Shown: positions 24,427-37,702, counted from the stretch's first letter. The stretch is 64,000 nucleotides of DNA from Pyrus communis (GCF_963583255.1 NC_084819.1:3479501-3543500), one strand, 5' to 3'. Made by a program: numbers and translations. The notes: generated from the sequence alone by a model not told the origin.

Positions 24427-24778
24427 GTCAAAATGGTATCAGAGATTGACATAACTCCTCACTTTGATCTCCAACATTTGAAATCAATAAAAGTAGTCAT
24501 GAGTATGCCTACTATCAATCATTTTGCTCATTCCGTGAAAATTCTGTTAAACAACGATCAAAAGGACAAAAATGTCTTCAACTTAATAAACAATGAGCCA
24601 AAATAATTTGACAAAAATTTAGAGTATTTTTGTCATTTTATCTTTATTTAATGAAAATTTTTCATGGAATGATCAAAATGCTTGATGGTGGACAAATTCA
24701 AGGATCACTTCTATCGATTTTAAATCTCATGAAAAGTGAAGAATTATGCAAATCTTAAGAACCATTTTAACTAAAAAA
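24427..24778. mobile_element. MITE family A, copy 1 (about 350 bp)
   Basis: The left end runs AGTCAAAATGGTATCAGAGA and the right end, inverted, runs AGTTAAAATGGTTCTTAAGA. The arms continue through matching blocks (GAAATCAATAAAAGTAGTCA against its complement) for over 100 bases. A fuller second copy lies at 47313-47667 and a half copy at 46129-46290. Confidence 0.75.
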
Positions 24779-25200
24779 CCGAACAATAATGACCAAGAAT
24801 AGCAAATCCGTCGGCTACTATATTTGCTTCCCTATATATATGTAATAGTGACATAAGAAATTTTCTCGTTCTCTTCCCTTTCGTCCATACTTTGTATATG
24901 GATCTTTTCTAAGTATTTATATCAAAAAAATGGAAAGTCAAAAACATACAAAATAAAAGAAGAAAGAAAAGCAGCCCAAAATTGTCAAGGTCCTTTGCGT
25001 CATAACATGTTGGAACAGAGAATGGTACCGATGGCTTCGCGGCAAGAAACTCATGCGCTGTTCTTCAAAAAAAAAAAAAAAAAAAAATATGAAGGAAGCC
25101 GCGCTACATATATCCAAGATGTGACTGGTATGCATTTGGAGGGTTAGGAACTTAGGAGTTAGGACTATATATAGTAGATAGATTAAATTCTTGCAACACT

Positions 25201-25209
25201 TATTTTTTA
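25201..25209 (+). other. Probable 9-bp target duplication of the Mutator-like element, left copy
   Basis: TATTTTTTA before the element matches TAATTTTTA at 28792-28800 in eight of nine positions. Nine bases is the usual Mutator duplication length. The low-complexity composition weakens the call slightly. Confidence 0.6.
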
Positions 25210-27102
25210 GGAAAATATTCTAAAATAGGATAATTTTTTAATCTTATGATAAAAAAAGGACAAACCGGTTATACACACCATGCACAAAATCAAAATTATT
25301 AAAATACCCACATATAATGAGTTATTCCTCTCATTTTTTATTTCTCTCTCTACTCTTTCTCCCTTTCTCAGATCTCCGAGCTTCGATTTTGAAGAGATGG
25401 AAGTTCAAAGAGAAGCGAGAAGAGTGAGCTGGGTTTTGGGTTCACCACATACCTTTGATTTTGAACAAGGGGATCCGAGATAGAGATGAGAAGAGTGAGC
25501 TAGGTTTCGCACCATATTTTCTATTTTGGTCAGAAAGTTCTATTTTTGTCCAGCGACTGAAGCTTTGGCAAGCATAGTAAGGTAGGGTGTTTAGTTTCAA
25601 GTTCCTTCATCAATGATTTATGGAATAAATGAGTTGTTTGTAAGATGAATTAATACTAAGAAGTTAAATTAGGGTTTGTGTTTCATGTTAGCAGTCTAGG
25701 TTGTGGAATAAATTTCAAGTTTTGACGTGTTACAAGACTGGGATGGAACAATTTTTGGTTCAAGTGTTCAATTGCATAAATTTGTGAAAATTTTTCCGTA
25801 ATGTGCAAGTGGTGTGCATATGGTATGCATGGCTACATCTTAATATGAAAAGCTGGAATGTTCACTAGTTATGATGCACGTATGTTGTGCCCCAGAATTT
25901 GGCGAGTATGACCACAACCTAGTTGGCCTCAGCGAAAAACAAAAATTAAGAAAAAACTTAGAGGACGTTAAAAGTCATGCGTGTTCGTGAAATAACGACA
26001 ACGAATATCATATTTTCCATATGCATAGTTAAGCGGTGGTTGATATACGTAACAAGACTTTTGAAACTATCATTGTAACCTTATATACATAACAATTATT
26101 TTTTAATTGTATCCACTATACCAATATGTTGCCGTTAAAGTTTCTCTCATTCTATGCATATCATATGCATGTGACTGTACATATTATATGCATGTGGTGT
26201 GCATATAGTGTATTATGTGTAGATAGTGCGTATTTACTCTTTGATATTCTTCGCATTAACGTAGTTTATTACTTTTTCCTTTGATTCAGAGGTAGACCCT
26301 ACAAATACAAAAAAAGCGAACGAGTTCGTGAAACATTTCCTTTGATTTAGTTGGATTCATTTGTACCCATTCAAACTGCAATTTTATTTCAAATTCTTAA
26401 AATATTTGAACCCAATCAAATTTGATACCAAATTCAAATTAATGAATCTTGATTCTTCATATAAAGTTTAGGGTCATTTATCTAATTGCGTCATTTTTGC
26501 TGATTTTGAAGAGAGAACTGTGAGTTATGGATTTTTGGGTTGAACTCAGATTTGTGAGCATAACATGTGCATGTCGTGTACACACAGTGTATGATGAGCT
26601 TAATACGAAGAAAGTGAACGAGTACGCGAAACAATTTCGTCCATATCCTTCTCTCTTCCTTCTTTCCACTTTGATTTCTCTCCTTTCCCTCAAATTTATC
26701 TCTTTTCCAAAAGGCAACTGACCTTTAATATGTTTTTTCATTTAATTGCAGGAAAAGCAAAACCCTAATTTAGTGTTCGTAAATATAGATCGAGAGAGGG
26801 AGTAGAGGAAGGGAGAAGACATAAGAAATGAAACCCCACATATAAATCAGAGAAATGATAAAAAATCAAAAATCAAAATTTAAGGATTTGGGTTCCTCCA
26901 AGAAACACCAAAACCAATCACTTCAATTCCAAAAATCCATCAATCAAAAAGCAAAATTAAGCAAATCCAGTTCACAAAACCTACTAATGAAAAGGTAAAA
27001 ATCAAAGAAGATGAGTAGGATAGAGAGAGAGAGTTCTTGTGCATATTCGAAATGTAGAGAGAGAGGAGAGAGAGCTTGGATGAAGAATATGGGTGGGTTA
27101 GA

Positions 27103-28511
27103 TGATAAGAGCATATTTATGCGACTTTGTTATCTTATTTCTTTGCATCTACTTAGCTAATTTCAATTTATTTTGGTAATCTAAGTTATTTTTGTATTAT
27201 TGTAGGTCCAGTTGGTAAAGATGACAATAAATAGTCAAATGGAGCAATTTGAAGCAATTTTGGACTTGGATTGGATAGCATGCGTGGATAGTATATGGGC
27301 TAAATGTTTTTGGTGTTTAAATGGTTAGACACGTGCTAAAATATGGAGAAATTAAAGTTGATGCTTGGAAGGCCAGGAATTACACAAGAAAGAGAAATCC
27401 TAGTTGGAGAGGAACATTATCTTATCCTATCTTATCTTATATTATCCTATCTTATCATACATTATCTTATTTTATCTCCAGCTGCAAGGAAGAATCCTAA
27501 TCACATTCCAACACTCTCCACCTAATTTTTAGAGTTCTAAAACGTCAAAAACCTTTCATCCTTGGATTCAGCCATTCCCTCCCTATATATATGAAATTCC
27601 TGCATTGATTTAGGTGTGATGCGCCTACCATTCATCCATCGAAGTTGCTGAAATTTTCAAAGTTCTTTCTCTCTCTCTTTGTTTTAAGTTTCAATGTTTG
27701 ATTTAGATTGCTTTTCAGTTACAATGAACATGAGTAGCTAAGTTTCTTTTTAGCTAGAGGTGAATTTGAAGCCATGATCACATGTTTTATATAAATTGAT
27801 TACATTCAGTTATTGTTTCATAAAACATGAATGCGGTTTATTTATCAGCTTTATAGAGAACTTATTCTTGTATGTTTATTAAGGATGCATACTTAATTTG
27901 CATACAGGGATTTGATGCTAGAATACAAGAGAATTTCACCTAATCGTTATGAACTTATATTTGTAAGTAGTAAAAGTCACTAGTCATGATTGAGTTAAGT
28001 AAATTCTTGTCAACGCTTATGATTTTCACAGAACTTAATGATCCTTGAGATGTATCTCTATCATGCTTTTTATAGTTAGGGAACTTGAGAAGAATAATTT
28101 GGATGCGTCACTGAGTCCAATTCAATGAACTTAGGAGAATCTGAGAGTTAATTAGTACTGTTCACAATTAATTTGGGGCATTATCATTCATGGTTTATAT
28201 AAAGAATAATTGAAAATCGATTTGTATGCATATGTTTCATGTGTGGAGAAGAATCCTTTAGCTATCCTTTCATCCATATTTCATTCACAACTTAATTTAT
28301 TCTTTGCCCTTTACTTTTGTTTTAATTAAATTCGTCCAAAATCCCCCCAGTCATTGTTTGATGTTAGTTTAACTTAGTTTTTAGTTTTATAAGTTTAATT
28401 TGAGTTGATTAGCATCCCTTCTAATCCCCGGAATAGAACTATCTCTACTTACCTGTACTACGATTGCATAATATATAAAGTTTAATTTGTGTGTTAGTTT
28501 CTACCACAACA
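27103..28511 (+). mobile_element. Solo LTR (1409 bp) inside the Mutator-like element
   Basis: The unit starts TGATAAGAGCATATTTATGC and ends CTACCACAACA, giving TG...CA termini, and it is flanked by a perfect TTAGA duplication (27098-27102 and 28512-28516). There is no internal retrotransposon region. Near its end it has CCCTTCTAATCCCCGGAATAG and CTACTTACCTGTACTACGATTG, a style I associate with plant Ty3-gypsy LTRs. A solo LTR is the usual product of recombination between the two LTRs of a full element. Strand is taken from that resemblance. Confidence 0.72.
27414..27475 (+). repeat. TTATC/CTATC pentamer repeat inside the solo LTR
   Basis: About twelve imperfect five-base units of TTATC, CTATC and TATTA types follow one another between 27414 and 27475. 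This is a local slippage array; the open frame over it is spurious. Confidence 0.8.
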
Positions 28512-29049
28512 TTAGAAAGAGCTCTTGGATGAAGAAGATTGATGGGTTAAGGTTCTTCAAACTAGAATTGGGGGAGAGAGATTGTCTCTCTCCTCTATGT
28601 TTCTCTCTACAAAATGAGAAATGAGAGCTTGAATTTCTGGATAACTCATTTATATGGGAAGACAATTTGGTCATTTCATGGTGTAGGAAAAATCCTATTT
28701 CTGTCCGGTTGTTGTGCATGGCATGTGTATATTCGAAATGTCATATTTCTGTTGCAAGATTAAGAAACTGTCCTATTTCTGAATATTTCCCTAATTTTTA
28801 AGACAAAATCCCATCACCTTTTAAACCTCTAAATAAAACTCAAATTTCAGATTGCCAAGTACACAAATAAGTAACCGAATATTACCAAATATTTGTAAAT
28901 ATGCCATAACATCTTAATTATGATAACAATTTTAATTATCCACCATAATGATGGCAAATAAATGCCTCCTATTTAACATTTATGAAAGTGGGTTAAAAGT
29001 AACTTACCTTCATAAATATTAAATAGGAGGCCAAAATATTCTCTTACTC

Positions 29050-29177
29050 ATTTCAAAATATTATCTTCACTTGTAAGTGAAAAGTTTTAAGTTCGATTCT
29101 CGTTAAAGGCGATTCTGAACCATATTATTGCTAGCCCATTATGAGGCTAAATCCATCTATTACCCGTAATAATATCG

Positions 29178-29208
<31 letters not shown>
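29050..29208 (+). repeat. SINE-like repeat with poly(A) tail
   Basis: ACTTGTAAGTGAAAAGTTTT is followed by a good polymerase III B-box (GTTCGATTCTCG), then GCGATTCTGAACCATATTATT and GCCCATTATGAGGCTAAATCC, and ends in a run of about 27 A residues. The layout fits a tRNA-derived SINE retroposed on the plus strand. Related copies are at 1340, 1598 and 57005. Confidence 0.7.
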
Positions 29209-29790
29209 CTACTCTAAAAATAAGGACAATACTTAGTGAGTACCCACCTATGCACGTAATTGAACATGAAAAAGACAAATGTCATTTAAAACTTTCTGAA
29301 AATTTGGCCAAACACCTATTACAAAATATTGTGTAAAAAATATGAGGTGACAGAGAGTCCATGAAGAGTTCCACTTTTGAGAATCTCTCAAAGTGAGATT
29401 CTCCGTGAATTTTCTATCACCTCACAGTTTAACGCAATTTCGTACCAATGTTATAAATTGTCGTGCCAAAAATATGAGATGACAGAAAAGTCACACTTTT
29501 GAGAGTTCTCTTAGCAATTCTCTTTATCTTGAGAACCAAACATTATCAATTTTCAACAAATCGTATAACCAAACAATAACTTTCTTCCCCACCAAAACCC
29601 ACTACCAGACCGTCCAATCTCATGAAGAGTATCCAAAAGGAACCAACCTCACCCGTCAAAAACGAACCATTTCAATTTCCACGAAACTCAGTTTCATGCG
29701 TCCAAAAATATATGGGTTCCTTCCGATAAACCAAGTCTGACTCCAATCGCTGAAGAACAATCACACTCCAACATGGACACGCCTAATACT

Positions 29791-29963
29791 GAAAATTAAT
29801 CCAAGCCTAAGGCCTGTTCTGATTGTATATTATGTTTTCTGTATTCCTCTTCCACACGGATTGCTTTTATGCTATTCCTATAAATATTAATGCTACGTGT
29901 GGAAGAGGAATACAGAAAACATAATATACAATCAGAATAGGCCTTAGGCTTGGATTAATTTTC
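29791..29963. repeat. Near-perfect hairpin, 68-bp arms, 37-bp loop
   Basis: Bases 29791-29858 are the reverse complement of 29896-29963 with a single mismatch (G versus A at GGCCTGTTC/GGCCTATTC). Candidate origins are a young MITE (TTAA lies symmetrically near the outer ends) or an inverted-repeat small-RNA locus. No coding frame. Confidence 0.9.
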
Positions 29964-30663
29964 GCGAGGCATTGAGCATTAATAGTTCACCCTATAGTAT
30001 TCTCCCTGTGAAGACTATGAAGAACAAACATTCCACCCCATCCCATAACTTTATTCAATTATCTTTCACCTTCTTCACAGGGAGAATACAATGGTGTCTG
30101 AATGAAAATGCATGAACATTTCAAGTAATGGAGATCTTTTACGTGTTTCACCTTTGAAAATGGTAATAATTGCCCATATGTTTTGCTTATTCATTAAGTT
30201 TCACTGAAAGATACAACAAGTATCAACAACAAAGCCTTATCCCACTAAATTTCACCGAAAGATACAACCCAAAAAAAAAAAAAAAAAAAACATGAATCAA
30301 GTACTTATTCTTACTTTTTTCATTCCCCCAACACATACGAAATACAGCAGAAAGAATTTTATTTCCTACTTTCTACACGAAGGCTAAGTCATGCCTAGCG
30401 ATAGAAACACCATCATGAAATCAAATCTGAAATACTAAAACACAAAAGGGAAATAGGAAAAGATAAAAGAACTGACATCTCCATAAACAATTAGATCCCC
30501 TGCAGATTTTGAGATGGCAAAGGCGGGTCAACTCCGTTTTGTTGCCTGGAAGCCAGGATTTGATTTGAAGAAACTCCGGCCAAATTGGGCGTCTGGATGT
30601 GTTTTCGGTACTAATCAGAAGCCCTTTTGGAAACAAAGAACGCGGATGGGAGCTGAATAATGA

Positions 30664-33600
30664 TCACGATTGCATCTGATGGGGTGGTATGCCCACATGG
30701 GTTGCTAGCTCTTCATTCATTTTCACCGGAAGTGGGGGCATCTGCTTCATTACGTCTGGCATGTCATTCAAGCTGTAGAGAGATTTGAAAAATAGGTTTA
30801 TGAATATACATACACAAATGTAACAACTCAACACGTATCAATGTTCATCGTTTTAATAGAAAATTAGATCACTTGAGGCATTTTCTTCGCTATCGCAGCA
30901 CATATAAAGTCAGCACTCGTGGCCGGTAATCAGACAGAACAATAATTTTTTAACAATGGAAGGCTGTGAAGGTAAAAGCAATGATGTCAGATTATGCACT
31001 ACGGAACTCATGCATTTGAAGAACCCTACAATCAAGGTGAGTTTGGTGCATGCAGACTGCCAAGATAAATGAAGCTGTGTTCCTCACAGGACAATCTCCA
31101 AGTACTTCTTGTTCTCTATTGTTAATGAGCTGTCGTTTAAAACCAAAGGTCTACAGAGTAGAAGTTCCGAAAAGGTGGGTTTAATAGCTAGGAGAAGGGT
31201 TCAGAGTTGTAGGAAACATAAGTACGTCAATTTTTCAATATCTGTTCTCACAACATAAATATAAACAAAATATAAAATATGGCATTTAAGTGCAACTGTT
31301 AGCGTCTAACAAAAGAAAGAGAACACATGGGTATTGCAAAAATGAAGAAAATGCCTTAAATGATCCCGTTTCAGTTTATAATGAACAAAAGGAAAAACAA
31401 AGGTAAAGATTACAGCATACTCATTCATGATCTTGAGGATGTTATCTCGAGTTTGGCAGAAGAGGTTGACGTTCTCCTGTATCTGAAAAAGGACAGGAAA
31501 AAAAAAAGCCCACTCCAGTTACCAAAGCGCCAACAACGTATCTATGAGGGACATTATCACCAAGCTATTACATCATCTTTTTGGACAAGTCCTATCTTAA
31601 AAGTATGCATAAATTGTTTATATGCCAATAATAAAAAGAAAGGTCAAATGATTTTTAAAGCGAGTAATGAACAGTGAGGTCAAACAAATTATGATTTTTA
31701 AAGACAAAAACATGAAATGATCCTCCGATTCATCAACCACATCACTGAGCCATCCATTAGAAACAATTGGAATACACGGATCAAAAAGTTGTAGGTTAAA
31801 GGACTCAAATATAACATTAAGGAGAAAACTGATGTAAATTTCTAGAGTTTTGGCATCTCTTTGGCCATTGGTATCATCAGAATTTAGGGAAAGCACAGTT
31901 CTGCAGTATCTTCAGATTGGAGTCCAGCAATTTCTTAATTTTCTGTTGATGTCAGGGATGTCTTGCTCGTTTTGGTTGACTAATGGTTTTGCTTTTATTT
32001 TTTTTGCTTTACAGGACATCTTGACAATTGTCTTGTTTCCCTAAAAATAAATAAATAAATTTGAGGCCAAGGAAAAATAAATGCAATTTACACATACAAT
32101 TACTCGGCGTTCTGTTGATTATCCAGACAGTATCAAGAAATAGATGTCAATTTTCATCACCATGCATAAACGGCATGTGCTTTAGAAACCCTTTTGCTTT
32201 GAGATTTCTGATACCATCAGGAGTTCGGATAAAATAACATGAAAGGAAATAAATAATTCCATGACAGATCTATACCTGGAAAGCTGCAAGGTTTGCTGAG
32301 ATTTGATTCAAGGCTTGGGCATTTTGCTCCAGAAGCTCTCCTGTAATACCACCAATAGCTGAAAACAAAACAAGCAGATATTAACAAGCCATTGCAACAA
32401 TAAATTTCAAAGAGGAAGCTCTAGAAATTAGAAACCAAAAACTTCTTAGTTGGAAAACGAACAACCAGCAGTCCATATCTATAACATAAACACCACTCAA
32501 CTGCCAATAAGCAGAATTAATGTACGTACTTATTTTAACTTGAACGAAAAATTTGACTTGACTATTATTATTTTTATTATTTTTAAAATTAGAAAGAAGC
32601 GTTCAGGTTATACTTGCACATACCAAGGTCTATATCTTAAAAAGACACCCATTTCCTCCTCAAAGACATGAAAAGGGCATGTAGAATACATCCCAACTAG
32701 CTGTTTCACATATTGTGCTTTGCCTTCCCACAAATAAAAATGTAAGAACCATGGCTCCAATTTTATATTTAGTCTAAATGGCTATCAAAGTCCATAGGTG
32801 CAAACACCGCCCCTGCTCCGCCAAGCCCAAAGAAACTTAATTGACATGTAGTGAGCAACTCAAACTAATAAGTAGAGGTTCATAAGGAAATCAGAGAAAG
32901 CACCATTTTTAGGCATATATATTAGGGTTTGGTTGAATTCCTTTTTATTATAATCACAATACATTCAGCAATAATTCTTTCTCGTGTGGGATATGGATTT
33001 AGAAAACAACGCCAAAAGTATTTGAACCTCTGCAGAATAAATAGAGAGTTTATAACTCGACCTTTGTATGGGATACCATCATCGTTGTCCATAGTAATCA
33101 TTGGGGGAGCATAGGGAGCAACATTAGGCCGGGCAGCAAAGTGAGATGGCTTTGCTGAAGTATCATTTACTCTCTCCTGAAAATCAAATGCAAAGATATT
33201 CAATGAGGACTTTGGCACAGAAAAAACAGGTATGCAAACTTTAATTACAGGGAAATGATGCAACATTATATATGCAATGTCATGTTTAACAAAGCACGAA
33301 TTAGGGATAATCCACGACCAAAACAAGACGAAGAAGAAAGACTTCTCACAGCTCCTCACTTTTTCTTATGGAGTGAGAGCACAAAGAAATACAATACTTA
33401 GGCTGGAGAAAACACTACGTTCCTATTGTTAAGTTTACAGAGCACTGAGTAATTGTTTGAAATGAGTTATGAGACAATTAAAAATCTAAAAGCACAACTG
33501 CTGCAAAAAAGTTCCGAAATCCTGTTTATCAATTTTAGAATGAGATCCAAAAATGTTTTGAAATTCATTTTATCTGGCTGCGTAAGTTTGTAGTTTTTCA

Positions 33601-36600
33601 AGATATTGCTAGGACATTGCAAAATGTTTTGCATCTGCTTTCTTCCTCTATAGAAATATAGTAAATTATCTGTGTATCTGTACAATCTCAATTTTAACTT
33701 GATTTCATAAGTAGATTGCTAATAAAAGAGTGTCATTTTATCAGTCTTCCATTTGCTTATATATGCAAGTAAAGAAAACAAAAAAATTTATCTCTTGATC
33801 TATAAGACTTGTGTATCAATTAGCAAAATTTGGGCTTTGTTAGCGTTGTTGCAATCTTGTTCTTTGGGCTTTGTTAGCGTTGTTACAATATTGTTCTTAT
33901 ATTTATGCAACATTAGGGATTATTGTAATAACTCATTTCATGGTATTTGATGTCTTTCCCCTTTTGTGCTGATTGCTGATTGAATATGAATGTTTGGAGA
34001 TGTTTTTAGCAAACCAAAACAATATTATAGTGTTTGCTTGAAACAGGCAGAAACCATGACAAGAACTGAGTGCTCACAAACAATACCTAACGAACAGGTT
34101 CTATTTCATAAGGACTACCAGTTCTATGTATTATTAACAAAAGTGAGGTACTGAATAAAATGCTTCATGTAGAAGCACTACATATGATGTACAAATACAG
34201 TTCCAGAGCTAAGCTGCTGATTAACCCCAATCCTATTCTCTCCCCATCTCTTCTCCTTCTATTCACAGTTAACCCTATTCTTGCAATCCACAACTTAACA
34301 TGGTATCACCAGAACCTGAGCTCAAAACTCTGCAACTACAATTTCCGCATTCATTTTAATTCACTATGCTAGGCTCTCTAGCGGCGGAAAGAGGAACAAA
34401 TGAAGGCAGCGTTAGAATATAAAATAATTGTTAGCCAGCATACTTATAGTTTAATTTGAGGAACAGTAGCAAACCAACAAGATTTCTCAAACTTACACAG
34501 CAATTAATAACTTTTGTGCTCCTAAGAAGGGACAAAAAGCATAAACGAAGCTTAGATTCAAAACTGTAATTGGGCAACATTTGATACTTTACTGGAGAAA
34601 TAGATAAGGACTGGTACCACTATAAAACATAGGCGATAGACCAGTCCTCCACTACCAAGCTAAAATTGTTACAGACTTGAAATCAGATAAAAAAATTCCA
34701 AGATCACCATAACCTCAGAAGAGCTACTAAACATGGCTTTCTAGATGCAAGAATGATGTATATCACCACTTCAGCATACCATTAATGAAATATAGTAAAT
34801 AGGATTGGATTCACCAGAGAGAGAGAGAGAGAGAGAGAGTTAGAGAGATTAAATCCAAAATGATTTAATCCTATGTTTGGATGAGGGATGAGAAACTTTA
34901 AAGTACGAACGAGCTTTAGACTCGATCATTAAGAATGCACTATAAAAACACTACCAATGAACTACTCAAGCACTACAAAGCTGCTACTAAAACACTAAAA
35001 TGCACTGCAATGACATTACACAAAGGAATTTCAAATGAGACCTTTCAAGGTGTTATGCCATTTGAGAGTTCTCCCAAATGTAGTGCATAGTCAGTTCAAG
35101 TCCGTCTATCTAATTTCTGTAGTCCCCCCCACAAATTTAGCCTAAGTTCCATAGGACCTTGAAGTCCCTCATCCAAACGCACCACAAGGCTTATTAAGTG
35201 ATTTGCAAAAATTTACAAGTAAAGAAACTAACTGATAGGGAATTAATGTGAATAAATGACAAACATTCTGTCACAGGGACATGACAAATTAGAATATTTC
35301 ACACTACTTTACAGAAACAGATATGTATTATAGACAAACCAATAAGCAAAAAAAGAAGAGCATAATCAAACCCTTTTTTAATACGCATGAGCCTCAGGCC
35401 AAGTGTTATAGGATGCAAAGGGTGAGAGTACAGATTGTACCTTTTTATCCTTGCTTTTCCTTGTTAAGTTATGTTCTTCCTTCCTTCTCTTGCTGATTTC
35501 CTTTTTCTGGGAAGTAAGTGAACCATGAAAACAATCAAAATATAGTTTCAAAGTTCTACCCAAAAAAAAAAAAGTGCAGATTAAAGATAGTAAAGAATAT
35601 TTCAAACAGATACTAGCTTCAGTAACATGATGTATTTGCATTATTTTACTAGTTTATACCAAAAAGCTACAGGTATCAATGCGTCTCACAAGTCACAGTA
35701 GATATAATAGGGATAGTACTTTCCGAAATGGTAAGAGGATAAGCTTCAACAACTAGCAGTCTACCATACAACTTGAGAGCAGCCACTCCATGCACAAAGG
35801 CTCAAGAAAGGCCTTATGTCACAAAGATATTGACCAAGAGAGTAAGTATTGTATGTCTTATTTACGCAAATTTCAAATGTAATGTTAACAAGTAATTTCA
35901 CTAGGCTATTCACATGTTTTCAAACTTCCAAACCAAATATGGTAGTTAATAGTTATACCAACATGAGTAAAACCTATAAGCCCAAACCCACACACATTTG
36001 AAGTCTTCAAGAGCAAGGGGCAGGAAATAAAGGTAATAAAGCTTACAGTCATCCATCTGCAACGTAAAGCCACATCTCGGACAGTCTTATTCTGCAGCTG
36101 CATGGCTATCTTTGCATACCGGCTTACGTTTGATTCTGTTGGATATCTGTGAGAGAAAATACAAAGGCCATATAACTAGATACCCTAATGAATGAACAGG
36201 AATAAGGAGGAAAAAAAGTACACGAAAACTAAATTCCACAGCACAACACGAAGGTTTTGTAAAGTGTAAACAACCATCATCATATGGACAGCAAATTAGA
36301 TGTTGTTTTTCGCTTTTCTCTCTTTGTCTGGAGAAACTGACATGACTTACATCAGTTTTCAGCATATATTTTACTCATTTTTCGTGCATATGGTGAGGTG
36401 CATCATATCTCTGATTTGGGTTTTTACTTTTTGTAAGAAACTTCCTTTGAAAGTATTGGGAGTACACAACCTTACAAAACAATGACAATCAAGGAGCAGT
36501 ATGCACCAAAACAGGGAATCTACCAAATGTAATAAAAAGAGAAACAAGAATAGCAGCAAAGTTGTATGTATGGTGGTAAAACTTTGGCTTTGGTCTCCAG

Positions 36601-37702
36601 CAAGCTACATTTTTCAGACTCAAATCCCAATTCCTAACAAGCACACCATACCAATAACGAAATATCTTGCTTCAGTACTACCCTACTACATATCACAAAC
36701 AAAAACTCCTTGATAACTGGAATTATTTCAACAACTGATCATTTAGGACATGAGACCCAAATAACGAGCAAATGAAACATATTTCTCAAGCTACCAAACA
36801 AGCAATTGGTCAATTTCAAATTCATCATTCCAACACATCCAAAACCAATTTGAACGTATAAAACTCCAACAGAATAGTGCGCTCAAACTACATGATCATC
36901 AATAAATAAGGAAAGAGACCAAACGACCAACTATAGGTGTTAGATGAACGTATGTATGTATCTGGCATCTGCATATGATATCCTAACTTCTACTCTGTCA
37001 CTTAACTGAAATTTTCCAGCAAAGTTTCTTATTTGACATGTATGTCAGAATGGAAAAGTAAAAAGAAACCCTAGATAGCTAGACTCTGCATAAAAGCTTC
37101 GTTTTGATTTCTTTCAAGTACTCGAACTGAAGATTACTAAACATTATATTGCAGGCTATCTGAAGGCTTCACCTTCCATAATTTTCATTAAATGCCATAA
37201 TACCTGTAATTCCTATAATCTAAATATCAAAGAATTGTAAATAAATAAAACTTTTTATAAACTCGTACAAGCAAACAGTCGCCCACAAAAAATGAAAAAT
37301 ATTATACTTTAAGACTGAAAATTTAATTTATAAGAACAGAAAAGCTCAAACTTCAGGCAATTTCCCAATTCAATCAAGCGCCCAAAAAATGACTACAATT
37401 CACCTAAAATTCAAAAGAAACTTTAAAATCCAAGCTGAGTATACACACTACAAGAACCTCAAACAGTCAAAAAAAACAAAAATCCCCAAATTCACAACTT
37501 ACTTGGTGAGTCCATCTTCAAGAATTGCCTGCTCCTCTGCGCTCCAATCCATAGAAATACCCGGGTTATGTTTCATGGCCATGGCGGTGCCGGAACTCTC
37601 CGGAGCCGACACCGGCACGGAGTTTCCGTTACTCGGGTTGGTGCCGTTGAAGGACGACGAAGTGTGGCTAGGTTCTTGGTGGTTCCCAGATGGGTTCGCC
37701 AT
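30664..37702 (-). CDS. Myb/SANT-like protein with DUF3755 C-terminus (7 exons, 244 aa)
   Basis: Minus-strand exons: 37503-37702, 36047-36146, 35441-35506, 33062-33176, 32276-32358, 31421-31482, 30664-30772. Junctions are GT-AG and the frame closes at 735 nt. The start gives MANPSGNHQEPSH followed by a Ser/Asn-rich disordered leader. Residues about 51-112 form a Myb/SANT-like helix-turn-helix (MDWSAEEQAILEDGL, ESNVSRYAKIAMQL, KTVRDVALRCRWM) leading into the basic stretch KKEISKRRKEE. A linker rich in Pro (RPNVAPYAPPMI) precedes the C-terminal DUF3755 region (ITGELLEQNAQALNQI, CQTRDNILKIMNDLNDMP, MKQMPPLP). Arabidopsis At3g07565 is the relative I recall. A nuclear, chromatin-associated role is likely from the domain, but the target is unknown. 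CT-rich microsatellites lie in the presumed 5' UTR. Confidence 0.92.
34875..35179. mobile_element. MITE of about 305 bp in intron 3 of the DUF3755 gene
   Basis: The left end TGTTTGGATGAGGGA is mirrored by CGTTTGGATGAGGGA at the right end. The interior is non-coding, with ACACTA/ACTAC-type short repeats. It lies between exons 3 and 4, away from splice sites. A GA microsatellite (34817-34839) adjoins it. Confidence 0.55.

Larger units (their letters stand above)
22073..25200. other. Intergenic region upstream of the membrane-protein gene
   Basis: No gene was found. A GA-rich tract at about 22145-22170 lies in the probable 5' UTR or proximal promoter of the minus-strand gene. Further out are a small MITE (22595-22706), microsatellites (TC near 23393, GA at 23744-23768, AT at 23862-23898, CT near 24259) and a MITE at 24427-24778. 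Runs of A at 25067-25087 look like mononucleotide expansion or a retroposon tail. Confidence 0.6.
25210..28791. mobile_element. Non-autonomous Mutator-like element (3.58 kb) with long inverted ends
   Basis: The left end GGAAAATATTCTAAAATAGG is mirrored by GGGAAATATTCAGAAATAGG on the opposite strand at the right end. The inverted similarity continues with gaps for roughly 190 bases, through CATATAATGAGTTATTCC (left) against CATATAAATGAGTTATCCAG (right) and a CT-rich block. The flanks carry a near-perfect 9-bp duplication. No transposase-like frame was found inside, so it is non-autonomous. Its interior includes 5' UTR-like CT/GA-rich sequence, repeats built on GTGCATATGGTATGCATG, and a solo LTR (27103-28511). 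Without that LTR and its duplication the element would be about 2.17 kb. A captured gene fragment could be present, but I recognise none. Confidence 0.65.
28800..30663. other. Intergenic region downstream of the Myb-like DUF3755 gene
   Basis: It contains a SINE-like unit (29050-29208), two occurrences of ATATGAGGTGACAG/ATATGAGATGACAG (about 29341 and 29470) with local inverted repeats, and a long near-perfect hairpin (29791-29963). The last few hundred bases before 30664 probably include the 3' UTR of the minus-strand gene. No protein gene is visible. Confidence 0.55.
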
